From Nitzschia sp. DOCU1 (lineage: Eukaryota > Bacillariophyta > Bacillariophyceae > Bacillariales > Bacillariaceae): a stretch of DNA of 64,000 nt. Shown here in pieces: positions 11,511-22,264 of this stretch. Each line of letters opens with the position of its first letter. Within the stretch, counting starts at the first letter, position 1. A program made the position numbers and the translations under genes. The stretch lies in the NCBI GenBank assembly GCA_951394045.1, contig OX595986.1, positions 1,836,001 through 1,900,000 on the forward strand. The letters are read 5' to 3'. Under the pieces are notes generated by a model that was not told where the DNA came from, did not search any database, and was given only the letters and a program-made list of their open reading frames with translations.

Positions 11511-14500
11511 ATGGAACGAGTGGGCGCGAACGATCATCCCTTGTCGTCATTTTCTGCGTCCACGGCAGGAGGAGGCCGTTCCTCATTACTATCGAATACT
11601 GCTAATTCTCGTACGCCTTCCGCGTCACTCATTCAATCCGCGGTTCGATCCGTCTTGGACGATGCTTCACCCAGCACCATTGTGTCTGACGACCGAAGTG
11701 ATGATAGTGAGGAAGGTGCGGAAAGTTTTGTCGATGGTAACCGGGTAACGCCCAACAAGTATTATCCGGGAAAGAATAAGAACAATGATTCGTCGACGCC
11801 AACCTTGGAGTCTTTACAAATGCAACAAATTCCGCCCATTCCAGATGAACAAGACCGGAAACGATTTATTGTGAGTTGAATTTGTTGTGTCTAAATTCTC
11901 GTGGGGTTTCGCTTTTCTCTCATATTTTTTCTTCTCTTTAGGGTTGTTTAGCGGCAGTCCTGGCATCGGCGTATGATTATGATGAATTAGATGAAAAGAC
12001 GGTTTCCGATGCGACCGATGCGACATTTGCGTATTTGGACCATACAGACGATGATGAGGACGATGACGATGTTGAAAACGATGATGGTGATCGATCCTTT
12101 AGTTACAATTCGAGAACTTCACTCTCCAGTAGTTTTGAAGAACACGAGACTGCTACATCGGTTGATTTTGACGATTCTTCATCCGTGCGACGAAAACGAA
12201 AGGAAGAATCATCACCATCCAAACTGAAACGTAGTTCCAGTAATACAAATACAGGAACATCATCAATGGGACCAAACTGGGGAAGGGTGGCCAGAGAAAA
12301 GGAGGCGAGAGCAAGACAGCGAAATAGACGGAGACGATATGACGTGTGCTGTGAGCTGTTGGTGTCGAGTTCCGAGCTGTTGTTGCTTCCGAAAGGTGTG
12401 GCTAGAGGCTTTCTGCCAATGTTGTCCCGTATATTGGTTCCACCACGAATGCAAAACAAAAAAGCGACAGAGAATCGAAGTGGTTTGCCACCGACAGGGA
12501 GGAACGCAAAGAGTCGATCGGCTCCAAGCTCGCCAGATGATCGAGGAAAACAATCCACCCTCCCCACGAGCACATCCTTTTCAATCGATGCTAGGTACAA
12601 CACTGTTGAGCTGCAGACAGAAACTGGGCCACCCACGGAGAAGGAGCAGGCGAAGGACTACCAGACGGAAGAGTTCGACAGGGATGATGTTCTTCAGGCG
12701 TTTCTAGAATCAATGACTCCGGGAAGTGGATTTCGGTGCATCTCATTAATGCTTCTACAACATTTATTGACCAGCAAGGTCGGCTACGATGCCAGAATAC
12801 GGCACGTATTGAAAAAGCTAGGAGTTGTCGTGTTAGTGCATGACATGACAAACGACCCAGTGGAACAAGAGCTATTGCATGGAAGCGTACAAGGAAACAG
12901 CAAGAGCTACGAGGAATGGGTTACCCACGCAACGAGAAAATTCGAAGCGTTGGAGGCTAGCATCGCGCGGCGTCTTATCCGGCTGTCGAAAACAGCACAA
13001 GACAAGAAGATTCGAGATGATAGCATTGTCAGCAAGAGCAAGGTCAAGGACAATGGTTTTACCAAAGAAAATATTCTTCGAGGCGTCAAAATTGGTTCTG
13101 CTGGAATCGTTGCTGGTACTCTTTTTGCCCTGACGGGAGGCCTGGCAGCACCTGGTAAGTTTGGTTGGAACAATGCCGAATGAATAGGTTCTTCTTTTGT
13201 GGTTTCTGATGCCTTTTCCTTGCACAGGCATTGCTGCTGGAGTAGCGGCAGTGGCAGGGTCAACGGCAGCTGCCACCGTGGTCGTGGGAGCGTTGACAAG
13301 TACGGCAGTAGTAACGACAATTTTTGGTGTTGGTGGAGGCAGTCTTGCGGCCTACAAAATGCAGCGCCGTACACAAGGCTTGACGGAATTTGAGTTTCGA
13401 AAGGAGTTTGCTAATCGTGCGAATCCAGCCGATTCGGCTAGTAGTTATCACACCGTGGGAAAGTCCGAAGTGGAGGCTGAATTGTTCACGACAATTTGCA
13501 TTTCTGGATGGCTTCGCGACAAGTACGACTATCAACGACCGTGGGGGCTGCATCCGACAAAGCCGAGACTAACAGACCATTTAGAATTGCTGGAACGCTT
13601 CTACTCTGTCATGCGACCGGATTATCTTCCCAATTGCACGAAAATTCTGACTAGCTGGAAAGGCGAGGAAAGAAAATTATGGGCCGTCTTGGAAGAAAAG
13701 TATGGACGAGACCCAGACCACCTCTTTCCTCTTGTAGACGGTCCCAGGTTGAAAGGAAATTTGACGCTAGATCAAGAAGAGGCGTTGGACGCGATGTTTG
13801 TTGAGCTTGGATACAACAGTGTTGCTCCAACCAAGGACGGCGCTCACCACAAAACCCAACGAACTCCCTTTGAACGAATGAGGGATGGGTGGAAAGAGCA
13901 CCAGCGGCAAAAGATCCACACGAATCATGGACCGGCAAGAAACTATGACTCTATGCACGGGCCTTTTTCAGATAGTTATGGCAGCTTACACGGAAATGGC
14001 AATGGAACGTCAAACGATCGACTGCAACGGAAGCAATCCAACGAAGGTTCCGAAGAGGCTGAATATGAGCCACCAAAACATCTGGAGACAGTCTGGGATT
14101 ACAGGACTACCTACGGTGGCGAGTTATACACGGTGCGATGGGAGAGTACGCTACTGAAAACTATTTGCGACTGCGTCATGGATCTAGCAATGGATGTTGT
14201 GAGTGGTGCGACGAAACAAATTCTAAAGGCGACGGTTCTATCGACGCTGCTCGCTGCCGTGGTGTTGCCCTCTTATCTTCTCAATGTGGCGAACATGATC
14301 GATGGTGACTGGACACTGGCCGTGGAACGCGCCGACGAAGCTGGCAAAGAGTTGGCGAGAACTTTGCTCTTCAGCCGGGCAGGACAGCGTCCTGTGACTT
14401 TGGTGGGGTTCTCTTTTGGTGCCCGCGTCATTTACGCTTGCCTCAAAGAATTGGCGAAGCTGCAAGACGAATGGGAAGACTTCGAGGAATTGAAGAGGAC

Positions 14501-14951
14501 AGAGAAGCGGACGGCTTCACAACAACACCAATTTTCCAAACTAAGCCACAAGTTCAGTGGAATGCGTGAACCTAGTAGCGTCGTGGAAGATGCCATTATC
14601 ATGGGACTACCGAACCACTTGAGTCTCCCGTCGTGGAAAGCATGTCGGCAGGTTGTCGCTGGGCGGTTGGTCAATTGCTTTTCAACGAAGGACTTGATTT
14701 TGTCTCTAATGTTTCAAGCGAAGCGCTTCTCCCCAGGAGTGCAGACTATTTTGAAACCGGTCTGCGGGACTTGCGAGGTCAATGAGCCCGGAGTCGAAAA
14801 CATCGATGTTAGTGACCTCGTCCAGGGGCACCAGGACTATTGCTTGCTGACAGGAAAGATCCTGGAGCGTGTCAAATTTGGAGAGCCTCTGCGCCGGATT
14901 CGATGTGGGCAGAAAGATGAAGACCTACCCGCCAAGCAATTGCAATACTAG
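11511..14951 (+). CDS. TMCO4/DUF726-type alpha/beta-hydrolase membrane protein
   Basis: Three exons (11511-11870, 11942-13154, 13228-14951) encode 1098 residues; the introns are 71 and 73 bp. Residues 1-400 are mostly disordered, with acid-rich and serine runs. About residues 510-560 form the glycine/alanine-rich hydrophobic hairpin typical of DUF726 (AAGVAAVAGSTAAATVVVGA, then the motif IFGVGGGSLAAYKM). Downstream is a serine-hydrolase elbow, GFSFGAR, with Ser about residue 920, in a stretch reading RPVTLVGFSFGARVIYACL. This order matches TMCO4 and yeast Mil1/YFL034W, thought to be membrane-associated lipases or esterases. The enzyme substrate is unknown. At 1098 residues it is longer than the animal protein (roughly 630), mainly through its N-terminal extension. 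Confidence 0.85.
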
Positions 14952-15506
14952 AGTACCTACCCTAAGATATTTACGCGATTGTTGACTCGAATGCCTTGGG
15001 ATACCCAAGTCCTATTGTAGTTAGCTGCCTTCGCAATAGTGTTACCGTAGAGCTATCGTAAGATGAGGGCTCCCGCTGCCATGTCGTACCGAGTGTCGCA
15101 TCTAGCGCAATGCGCGCGTATCCCAAGGCGCCTGCCCGTCACCAGCAGTTCCGGTTGTTGGCAGCAAAAAACAATGCCATTACATTCTTTCCTCTTGAAG
15201 GTTGACATCTTATCTTCGTTTCAGCTACGTTACTCCAAACATCGTTTGCGCATAGAGATAGGCGTACACTCGGTTCTGAAGTGTTCCTGTAGTGGAGAAA
15301 GAGTGAGTTGTTTAGCGTAGACTGTTGAGTCGTTCGGCGAGTTTTCGGAATGCGATCCGACACATGATTGCGTCGATTTGGACGATGGACTGAGCGCTCA
15401 CAACCTTCCTTCCATTCACATTGTTGTATAATCAGGCGACATTTTTTCAACTTATTTTCGTCGTAGCCGAGGGTAAATTTTCAGCAATCGCGGGCACTTC
15501 ACAGTA
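14952..15506. other. Intergenic
   Basis: A 555-bp same-strand gap. Nothing recognisable apart from the expected promoter of the following gene. Confidence 0.5.
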
Positions 15507-16469
15507 ATGCCCCCCTCCAGCCAAACTGATGGGATGGATCCTCCAGTTGCGAAAAGGCAACGTCTGGACAAAGATCAAATTGTCGAGTCAGCAAGGACTA
15601 TATCCATACGTGCCATGCTTTTAGTGCCAAATGAACTTGTGTTTCGCCGGGTCCAAGACAAGCCACTTCTGACGTGCGCCGAAGCTCAATGCTTCCTACG
15701 GGTTTCATTCTTGGCTCAAGAAATGGACAGTATAGTACAAGCAGTAGAATCAATCCTGATGCACCGAAAGAACACTATTCTTCTTCGAAAGAAACTTGAC
15801 GAAATCAAAAATCCAATGGCACATCCAATACGTATCATTTCCACCATATTTGAGAATCAGACAGTCCCTGCGTTGCGGGGGATGCAGAAGGCTCTATCAG
15901 AGCTTCTCGTTGAGCTCTCTTCGTGTTCCGCGGCATTGAGGCAGTCGGCCGAACAAAACTGGAGTGTCTCCGAATCATTGGTAGATGCTATGATGGGTTA
16001 TTCGAACCAAGTTTTTGCTGAGGAGAAGCGAAATCTAGCAGAGTTAGAGGAAGAGATTGGGAGAAGAATCGACGCCCTGGTTGGAATGGCAATGGTCGAC
16101 TATCCGAAGGAGCGTCGGCGCTATCAAGAGTCGATGAATGGATCTCCCGAAACAACCAGGAGAAATTTGTTTGCGAGTCTGGCGGAAGATGCACGTGACC
16201 CGTGGAAAGAATCGTTGCAGGCTTTTTGTTCCAAAATGTTCGCACTTTCCAATGACGACTGCAACATTTCCCAGCAAAACGAGCAATCTACCATGAAAAA
16301 GGCAGGAATGTATCCTTTTACCCAACCCGAGCAGAATGCTGCGTCAACGTCTCAGGATTCCGCGGAAGATGCGCCATGTGATATGCAAGAGTCGCAAAAC
16401 TCTTATCGCAAAAAGTCCAGTGCCGCAGAAGTTCTCGCGAATCTTGCTCAGGGTGCACAAATGAACTAG
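15507..16469 (+). CDS. Hypothetical coiled-coil, possibly nuclear protein
   Basis: An intronless 320-residue frame starting MPPSSQTDGM. Near the N-terminus is the basic cluster AKRQRLDK, a possible nuclear localisation signal. Residues 40-200 are predicted mostly helical, with heptad-like stretches such as FAEEKRNLAELEEEIGRRID. The C-terminal 80 residues are polar and Gln/Ser-rich. It ends tail-to-tail with the light-harvesting gene, 158 bp away. I do not recognise a domain. Its size, single ATG start and even composition favour a real gene. Confidence 0.6.
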   Translation: MPPSSQTDGMDPPVAKRQRLDKDQIVESARTISIRAMLLVPNELVFRRVQDKPLLTCAEAQCFLRVSFLAQEMDSIVQAVESILMHRKNTILLRKKLDEIKNPMAHPIRIISTIFENQTVPALRGMQKALSELLVELSSCSAALRQSAEQNWSVSESLVDAMMGYSNQVFAEEKRNLAELEEEIGRRIDALVGMAMVDYPKERRRYQESMNGSPETTRRNLFASLAEDARDPWKESLQAFCSKMFALSNDDCNISQQNEQSTMKKAGMYPFTQPEQNAASTSQDSAEDAPCDMQESQNSYRKKSSAAEVLANLAQGAQMN

Positions 16470-16627
16470 ACTAGATGAACAATCTATAGATTTCGTCTAT
16501 CAACGGCGGTAGCGCTCTACTTAATTCGGTCGCTGGTCAACATAAACTATTTGATACAAATGAGCTATGTGCTTCAGTCCCTCGTATCCTGTCTACTCAA
16601 CTCAACGTAGAGCATGGGAAGATCAAC

Positions 16628-17392
16628 TTAACCAAGGAGAGGCTTGTCGAAAAGAAGGGTTTGGACGATGGCGCCAACGAAGGCAATCATGGCGAGGCGG
16701 CAGTGGACAACCTCTTGCTCCTGGCGGACCTTTTGTTGATCCTTGGACAACTTGTACAACTGATCACTTCCCCAGCCGAGATCGCCTGGTGTTCCATCGC
16801 CGTAGTGCTTCTTGAAGTTTGCTGCCTCGACGATACCAATGGCAAGGAAAACTTGAAGGTTTCCAGCGAATCCAACGGAGCTGATGGCACCAAAGATGTC
16901 GGTGTTTGTGAATTGCTCACCAGGAAGGTGGAGTCCCGCTTGTTGAACCAAGATACCAACAATGGCTAGCATGCAGATACGTCCATGCTTGATTTCAGAC
17001 CAGCGAGCGTAGTTCAAGTCAGTCTGGATATCAGACCTGTAAGCACGAAACAACAGTTAGATTGTACACACAGAGTCGCACACGCCACGATCGTCGTGGG
17101 AGCCATACTTACAGACGCATGGGGTCGAAACCCATATCTGCGGGCATGGAGCCGTCCAATTTCTCAGGTCGGACCAAGAAAGGAATCGACTTGGACATCT
17201 CTTCGGCATTCAAAGAAACGCTTCCAGATCGGGCAGACTAAAATGGGCGAGGACACAGGGTAAGTATCGCACCAGAACGCAAATTATCGATGGTAAATCA
17301 AATGAAAGATCCCTAAATCGTCGTACCTGGGAAGCAGGCGCGAAAGCGGTGGCGCTCGCAAGCAAGAAAGAAAAAATTGCCGATCGCATCAT
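16628..17392 (-). CDS. Fucoxanthin-chlorophyll a/c light-harvesting protein
   Basis: Exons are complement(17327-17392), complement(17113-17237) and complement(16628-17036), giving 199 residues; the introns are 89 and 76 bp. The start is [19 protein letters not shown]: an ER signal peptide ending at A/F-A-P, the diatom plastid import signature. The mature part contains MGFDPMRL and then the two pigment-binding helices, [18 protein letters not shown] (helix 1) and [19 protein letters not shown] (helix 3), whose Glu/His and Arg residues ligate chlorophyll and form ion pairs. It would sit in the thylakoid membrane as a three-helix antenna. The LHC superfamily is certain; the subfamily (Lhcf versus Lhcr) cannot be fixed by eye. 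It is divergent from the translocase-like gene at 17912. Confidence 0.95.
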
Positions 17393-17911
17393 GGTCAAAT
17401 CTTGTTGTTTCTCACGATTCTATTACAGCGAAGAGTGGAGGTGAGCCGTAACGAGCTTCCTTGCCTGCTGTCGGTTGCCGATCCATCGCTCGGTCAAGGT
17501 CGACTCTCGCCTTTCCTTTGTTGATTCCGAAGCTTGCAGTATCAACCGTACCGGAATGACGTATCCATCGTTTTGGATCGCGAGAAGTGGAGGTTCAACA
17601 AATCAATCGACCCAAATGACCCTAAAAATCACAGGGACATTCACTCTTAGGGGATAGTTTCGACTTCCCCTGATTTTCCTGCGCTCAAGTCAAAAGGGAT
17701 GCGCATGATCGATGACGTAATAAGATGACGCCATCCGCGAACTCGTCGGTGCCGATCAACTGACCATCATCCAACCGCCAACCAAAATTTTGATGGCCAT
17801 CAACGACGACAAGCAAGAGTTCCCTTTCGTGACATCTTCCTGGTGGTAAACACCTCTACTTTTTGACCATTGCAACAGCCTATATCATCGGCGCTCTCCG
17901 TTTCAGCGACA
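17393..17911. promoter_or_regulatory. Divergent promoter region of LHC and translocase-like genes
   Basis: This 519-bp gap lies between the starts of two probable plastid-protein genes. It holds TGACGT at 17557-17562, TGACGT at 17713-17718 and TGACGC at 17726-17731. These match the CO2/cAMP-responsive core elements described in diatom carbonic-anhydrase promoters. Six-base matches can be chance, so the regulatory call is tentative. Confidence 0.4.
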
Positions 17912-19453
17912 ATGACTAGCGTCATTTCAAGCTCAATTGCCCCCCTTTTGGCGCCCACGGCGAAACGGGTCGTCGGCAGCGCTGTGCTCGTAGCTGCCAG
18001 TTCGTCTGCAGGTCAAATCTTGGACAAAGGACTACTTTCCCTTCGGGGTGGAGCAGCGAAGAAGGATGCTTTGGTCAAGTCTGCCCCCTTGTTCTCTACC
18101 GAAGAGGGAAAATCAGTGGCTTGGATGGCAACAGGCATGGCGATGCACTATTTGGGGTACAGTTTGGCGCGAGCTATCACTTTATCTCTCTTCACATCGG
18201 CGTCGACGGGATTTCCTGGCTCCAACTTCGCTTTTCCATTGATGAATGCTTTTATCAGTCCCATGTCTCTCCTTCTTCTGACGCTCTACGGTCGAGTCTT
18301 GGATTCCTACGGCCCCCGAGGTGCGCTCAAAAGGTCGACTCTTTATTGCGCTTCGGCCATCATATTGGCGTCACTTGGACTTGAAATTTCAAAGCAAACT
18401 GGATTCACAATCCTTGATATCCCCGCAACGAAATTCATCACTGCTCCTTTGTTCATTTTCCGGGAAAGTTATGTCCAGCTGTTGACATCCCAATACTGGA
18501 GCTATATGGCATCTGTGCTCACGCCTGACCAAAGCGCCAAGTGGTTTGCGCCAATCGCGGGATTTACGAGCATCGCATCAGTAATCGGTGGAGTAGCTGT
18601 GAAGTTCCTGACCGCACATTTAGACCAGGCGGGTACCTTGGCTTGTGCTGGTCTGGCTTTGAGCACAAGTTTACTGGCAACGGAAAGAGCCTACTCAATT
18701 GCAGAAGCTGGCGGCTTTAGTCCGAAAAAGAACTCCAAGAGAGAGCCAAAGGAGAAAAGGCTAGGGAAAAAAGTAGATGAGCATGAAGGAATGGTAACAA
18801 AAGCAAGCCGATTGTTTAAGCGAGTTCCAGTGCTACGGGCTCTCTTCCTTGAGATTTTGGCTTCCCAAGGTTTGGCTACGCTTCTTAACGTGTGCTTTGT
18901 AAGGGCCCTCGCCACTATCCGCGACGACAACACGAGAGCAGGATGGGTTGGAAATTACTACGCACTCATCAATTTCATCAGCATGACGCTGCAGTTTGCT
19001 GTGCTTCCCTTGCTGATGCGAGTTATCGAACCAAAAGCTCTGTGGCGTTTCCTGCCTTTGGTTTCTTTGGCTTTCACGACGTTTCAAGCATTCCAGGAGA
19101 ACCCGTCGTTGTACATTGTCGGTGGATCACTGCTAATCATGAAAGTATCGGAATATTCGGCTCGGCGAATGCTGGATGAAATGGTCTACGTGCCATTGGA
19201 TTTTGAGAGTCGATTTGTTGGCAAAGAGATCATCGGAGTGTTTGGGTACCGCTTGGGGAAATCATTAATGTCACTTGCGTTGTCTGCTTTGACGTCTGCC
19301 TTTGGGGACTTTAATCTTCAGCAACTTTCCATACTTTGTGATGTTGCTGCTCTTGTGTGGGCGAAAACTGCCTGGGATTTGAGCTCGCGTGTGCCAACAC
19401 GCAAGCAAGCTCAGGACTCGTACACGGCTGCCAGAAAAGGCAACAAAAAATGA
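17912..19453 (+). CDS. ATP/ADP translocase (NTT/TLC)-like carrier, probably plastid
   Basis: An intronless gene of 513 residues. The first ATG opens MTSVISSSIAPLLAP; the frame extends upstream without an ATG. About eleven hydrophobic segments follow a 60-residue N-terminus that includes GLLSLRGGAAKK, a motif I associate with diatom plastid or membrane precursors. The stretch DEMVYVPLDFESRFVGKE, soon followed by GYRLGKS, resembles the signature of nucleotide transporters (Y-V-P-L-D...K-G-K...GxRxGKS). These exchange ATP for ADP or import nucleotides in plastids and intracellular bacteria. The protein is divergent, so the substrate is uncertain. It shares an upstream region with the light-harvesting gene and is tail-to-tail with the next gene. 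Confidence 0.7.
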   Translation: MTSVISSSIAPLLAPTAKRVVGSAVLVAASSSAGQILDKGLLSLRGGAAKKDALVKSAPLFSTEEGKSVAWMATGMAMHYLGYSLARAITLSLFTSASTGFPGSNFAFPLMNAFISPMSLLLLTLYGRVLDSYGPRGALKRSTLYCASAIILASLGLEISKQTGFTILDIPATKFITAPLFIFRESYVQLLTSQYWSYMASVLTPDQSAKWFAPIAGFTSIASVIGGVAVKFLTAHLDQAGTLACAGLALSTSLLATERAYSIAEAGGFSPKKNSKREPKEKRLGKKVDEHEGMVTKASRLFKRVPVLRALFLEILASQGLATLLNVCFVRALATIRDDNTRAGWVGNYYALINFISMTLQFAVLPLLMRVIEPKALWRFLPLVSLAFTTFQAFQENPSLYIVGGSLLIMKVSEYSARRMLDEMVYVPLDFESRFVGKEIIGVFGYRLGKSLMSLALSALTSAFGDFNLQQLSILCDVAALVWAKTAWDLSSRVPTRKQAQDSYTAARKGNKK

Positions 19454-19513
19454 GCTCTAGCAGCTAGTGAAAGGTGGACTATGTCTGTTTCTAAAGATTT
19501 ACGTTGAACAAGC

Positions 19514-20959
19514 TTAGAAAAGCGAGTGAAAGTAGCTAGCGGCACTGACAGCCCACGCCCGGACTAGCCTTTGGATGTCGTCAGCACTCGTGTCACCGGC
19601 CACGTCTTGAATTCGCTGGCCAACCATATACACGTTTGTGATGAATGCTCTGGCTTGAGCTTCAGGAGACGGTCCCGGTGCATTGGCCTTAATATAGGCA
19701 TCAAAGCACGCCTCAAATTCGTTCGAACCGACGCAACCGTCGAAGCCACCCGCAAGAATTCCTTGAATCCATCGGCTTATCGGTCCTTGTGACTGCTCAT
19801 ACACTCCAAATAAAACAGCAGCGGAAATCCCACTTGAGGCATAATAAGCAAACCAATCAATAGTACTTCTGGTCCGAACTTCTTTTTGTTTTGCCTCTGG
19901 ACCGTATCCCAAGACCCCATATAGCAAGTCGGCATACAGCCGCGACGAGAAAGTGGCAAGAAAGCCCAAGATAGCACCTGAGACTCCAGGTTGAACTGGT
20001 ACTCCAGCCCAAAGGATCCTATCCCCATAATCTGTCATCAATACATTGTATCCAAGCCATCTTGTCACGTCCGAAAACACCTCAATAAAGTCAACCTTGG
20101 ATTCCGATACTGGAGTAAGGCTCGATGGGTCGACTTTTCGTTCCGGGATGACAGGTCGTACTCGACGTATCGCTCGAGCTCGTTCGCGTATCGCATTCTT
20201 CTTCTTTTGGTTTTGTAGTTCTGCAACCAACATCTCCCGTAAAGATCGCTCTTCCTCCGCAAGGCGTTGCCTTTGTTTCGAATTAAGTTTGACCAGCTGC
20301 GACGGCACCGACGCGAAAAGAACGCTACCAATAGAAGCAAAGACCGGCGGAATCCCCACAGCTTCAAGTGTCGGTAGCAGACCTGCTCGCATAATAAAGT
20401 AATCACTGTCTGATAGCGCTTCGGTCACAAGTGGTTTTCGATCTGCGGAAGCCAACACTCTGAGGACGGCAGAGAGAGATGCGCCAATGATTCCAGCTAA
20501 GGCTTCGCCCAGCGCACCTGCAACGAAACCAGTCGAGCTTGTAGGGACTGTGGCATCCAGAACGTTAGTTACAGTTCCAATTGGTAATATACGGAGAATA
20601 GGATCAGCAGACTCGATATCCGAAGTTCCTGCAAGGCCATATATGATGGAAGTCCCTATGAGAATCCCTGTAGTTGTCTTCCAAACGCTGAACGTTGACT
20701 TCTCCTGAGGGGTCGTTGGTGCAATAAATGACTTTTGATTCTTTAAAGAATTGCCTTTTCGAACTTTGTTTCGTCGGTTGGTAGAAAAGCCATTTAGGCT
20801 GCTATCGATTGCGCAATAAGATGGTGGATCGTTTCGCTTTGTGGGAAATTTCCGTGTTCTTTGGTGCTTGACCACGTAGCAATTACAGCCAAGCTCTCTC
20901 TGCACCAGCAGAAAACTTGCCGCGGCCACGAGAAGGCTTTTCTTGTACCGGACGATCAT
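19514..20959 (-). CDS. Unknown multi-pass membrane protein, plastid-type presequence
   Basis: A single exon of 481 residues. The first ATG gives MIVRYKKSLLVAAASFLLVQ, a signal-peptide-like start; the upstream in-frame part begins without ATG. A basic, Ser/Asn-rich stretch of about 70 residues follows, as in transit peptides. Hydrophobic segments include GILIGTSIIYGLAG, a Gly/Ala-rich stretch (FVAGALGEALAGIIGASLSA), GAILGFLATFSSRLYADLL and SSGISAAVLFGVYEQ. A basic coiled region (QNQKKKNAIRERARAIRR) lies between helices. I do not recognise the family. Plastid-envelope or thylakoid location is inference. The stop lies 60 bp from that of the convergent translocase-like gene. Confidence 0.65.
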   Translation of the reverse strand: MIVRYKKSLLVAAASFLLVQRELGCNCYVVKHQRTRKFPTKRNDPPSYCAIDSSLNGFSTNRRNKVRKGNSLKNQKSFIAPTTPQEKSTFSVWKTTTGILIGTSIIYGLAGTSDIESADPILRILPIGTVTNVLDATVPTSSTGFVAGALGEALAGIIGASLSAVLRVLASADRKPLVTEALSDSDYFIMRAGLLPTLEAVGIPPVFASIGSVLFASVPSQLVKLNSKQRQRLAEEERSLREMLVAELQNQKKKNAIRERARAIRRVRPVIPERKVDPSSLTPVSESKVDFIEVFSDVTRWLGYNVLMTDYGDRILWAGVPVQPGVSGAILGFLATFSSRLYADLLYGVLGYGPEAKQKEVRTRSTIDWFAYYASSGISAAVLFGVYEQSQGPISRWIQGILAGGFDGCVGSNEFEACFDAYIKANAPGPSPEAQARAFITNVYMVGQRIQDVAGDTSADDIQRLVRAWAVSAASYFHSLF

Positions 20960-21496
20960 TGCAGATATAATATTCCTAGGTAAATCTCCTTGTTCCAGTC
21001 CGGTTTGCGGTGCGAAATCGATCGCAGTTAAACGCAAAACGAACAAAGAAACTCAAACGTCGGAATCCGTCTATTGGTGGCCAGGTGGCCCTGGTTAACT
21101 ATGGATTTTATAACAGTTGTTTAGCATCTCCAGCATCACAGTTTTAATTCTGTGGGACTGACGAATCGATTTGCCATCGATTCGCTCGAGAGTCCGATCG
21201 ATGGATGACGATGATGACGATGCTTCATGTTTTCTCCCCTCGTTGGGGATCGAAAAACCACGTACTTTTTCGCCGAGCTAATTGGATGTTTGACCAACTC
21301 GAGCAGTTACACGTCATTTCGATGGAAGGCGTCTGTGCTCGCCCGCTTCATTTGTAAGATCGCGGTCGCCCACCATCCAATGCAGTGAAGGAATCTTTGG
21401 TTCGAAAGAATGACCATGGCAGCATCAATCCCACAATCACACACTGCTTTTGACCAGAATGGATCTACTCTACCTCAAAGCACAGTCTGGTTGTAA
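20960..21496. promoter_or_regulatory. Divergent upstream region
   Basis: A 537-bp gap between divergent starts. It includes a short imperfect GATGAC run (about 21201-21222) and one ACGTCA at 21311-21316. Promoter function is inferred from position only. Confidence 0.4.
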
Positions 21497-22264
21497 ATGA
21501 ATAATTCTCCAATGACGTCGTTCGAAGTCTATGTGGCGAAAGAAGACTTTAAATTCCACGCAGCCCACTTCGTCGCTTTTGACGGATACCGAGAAAAACT
21601 GCACGGCCACAACTACAAAGCGGGTGTCCGGGTCTATGGATCGAGGAAGATATCAGGCGACGGATACGTCGTAGATTTCGGAAATATCAAGAAAGTTACC
21701 CGGAAGATTTGCAAGGAATTGAATGAACGTTTTCTGTGCCCGATGTTATCGGACGTCATGGTAATTGAGATTTCGGAGGAGGAGCAAACTGTCACCTTAT
21801 CGTGTCAAGACGGGTCCTACTTTGTCTTTCCCAAAGGCGACTGCGCTCTTCTCCCAATTGTTCATGCTACCACCGAGGAGTTGGCCATATACCTTTGGTC
21901 ACGTCTCTTGCATGGGCTCAACTCGGAATATCTCTTAGAGCGAGGAATCCATACGCTTGAGATTGTCGTTGCCGAGGCTGTCGGGCAGGAAGCCACGTTT
22001 CGTTTGGAAATACCCAAGGATGGACTTGGTAATGACTTGCTAGATGTTAGATCATTCATAATGGAAGGAAAGGTGCGGCCGATGCCATGTCCAGCAGCCC
22101 CGCAGGAGGCGGAGAAAAAATCTTCAGTGTGCCAGGGATGCGATTCTTGTCGAGAACAACTCTCCGAAAAGCTAAGTCGGATCGCTGATGCTCTAAACTC
22201 ATCAAATAGCATGCTGTCAGAAGGAAAGAAAATAACGGTGAAGGATCTTGAGGCGATGCTTTGA
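21497..22264 (+). CDS. 6-pyruvoyl-tetrahydropterin synthase (PTPS/QueD) family, PTPS-III-like
   Basis: An intronless gene of 255 residues. The zinc site is visible as H24 (FKFHAAHF) plus H36 and H38 (KLHGHNY). Residues 55-60 (GYVVDFGNIK) are the usual V-D-F motif, and HTLEIVVAEA near residue 155 matches the C-terminal Glu strand. The catalytic position reads E-K-L-H-G-H, with Glu33 in place of the C-x3-HGH cysteine of QueD and PTPS. That E-x2-HGH pattern is reported for PTPS-III enzymes, which convert dihydroneopterin triphosphate to 6-hydroxymethyl-dihydropterin in folate synthesis. The folate role is therefore inferred. The protein is longer than typical (120-150 residues), with an insert after residue 80 and a C-terminal tail carrying CQGCDSC, possibly metal-binding. 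Confidence 0.85.
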   Translation: MNNSPMTSFEVYVAKEDFKFHAAHFVAFDGYREKLHGHNYKAGVRVYGSRKISGDGYVVDFGNIKKVTRKICKELNERFLCPMLSDVMVIEISEEEQTVTLSCQDGSYFVFPKGDCALLPIVHATTEELAIYLWSRLLHGLNSEYLLERGIHTLEIVVAEAVGQEATFRLEIPKDGLGNDLLDVRSFIMEGKVRPMPCPAAPQEAEKKSSVCQGCDSCREQLSEKLSRIADALNSSNSMLSEGKKITVKDLEAML

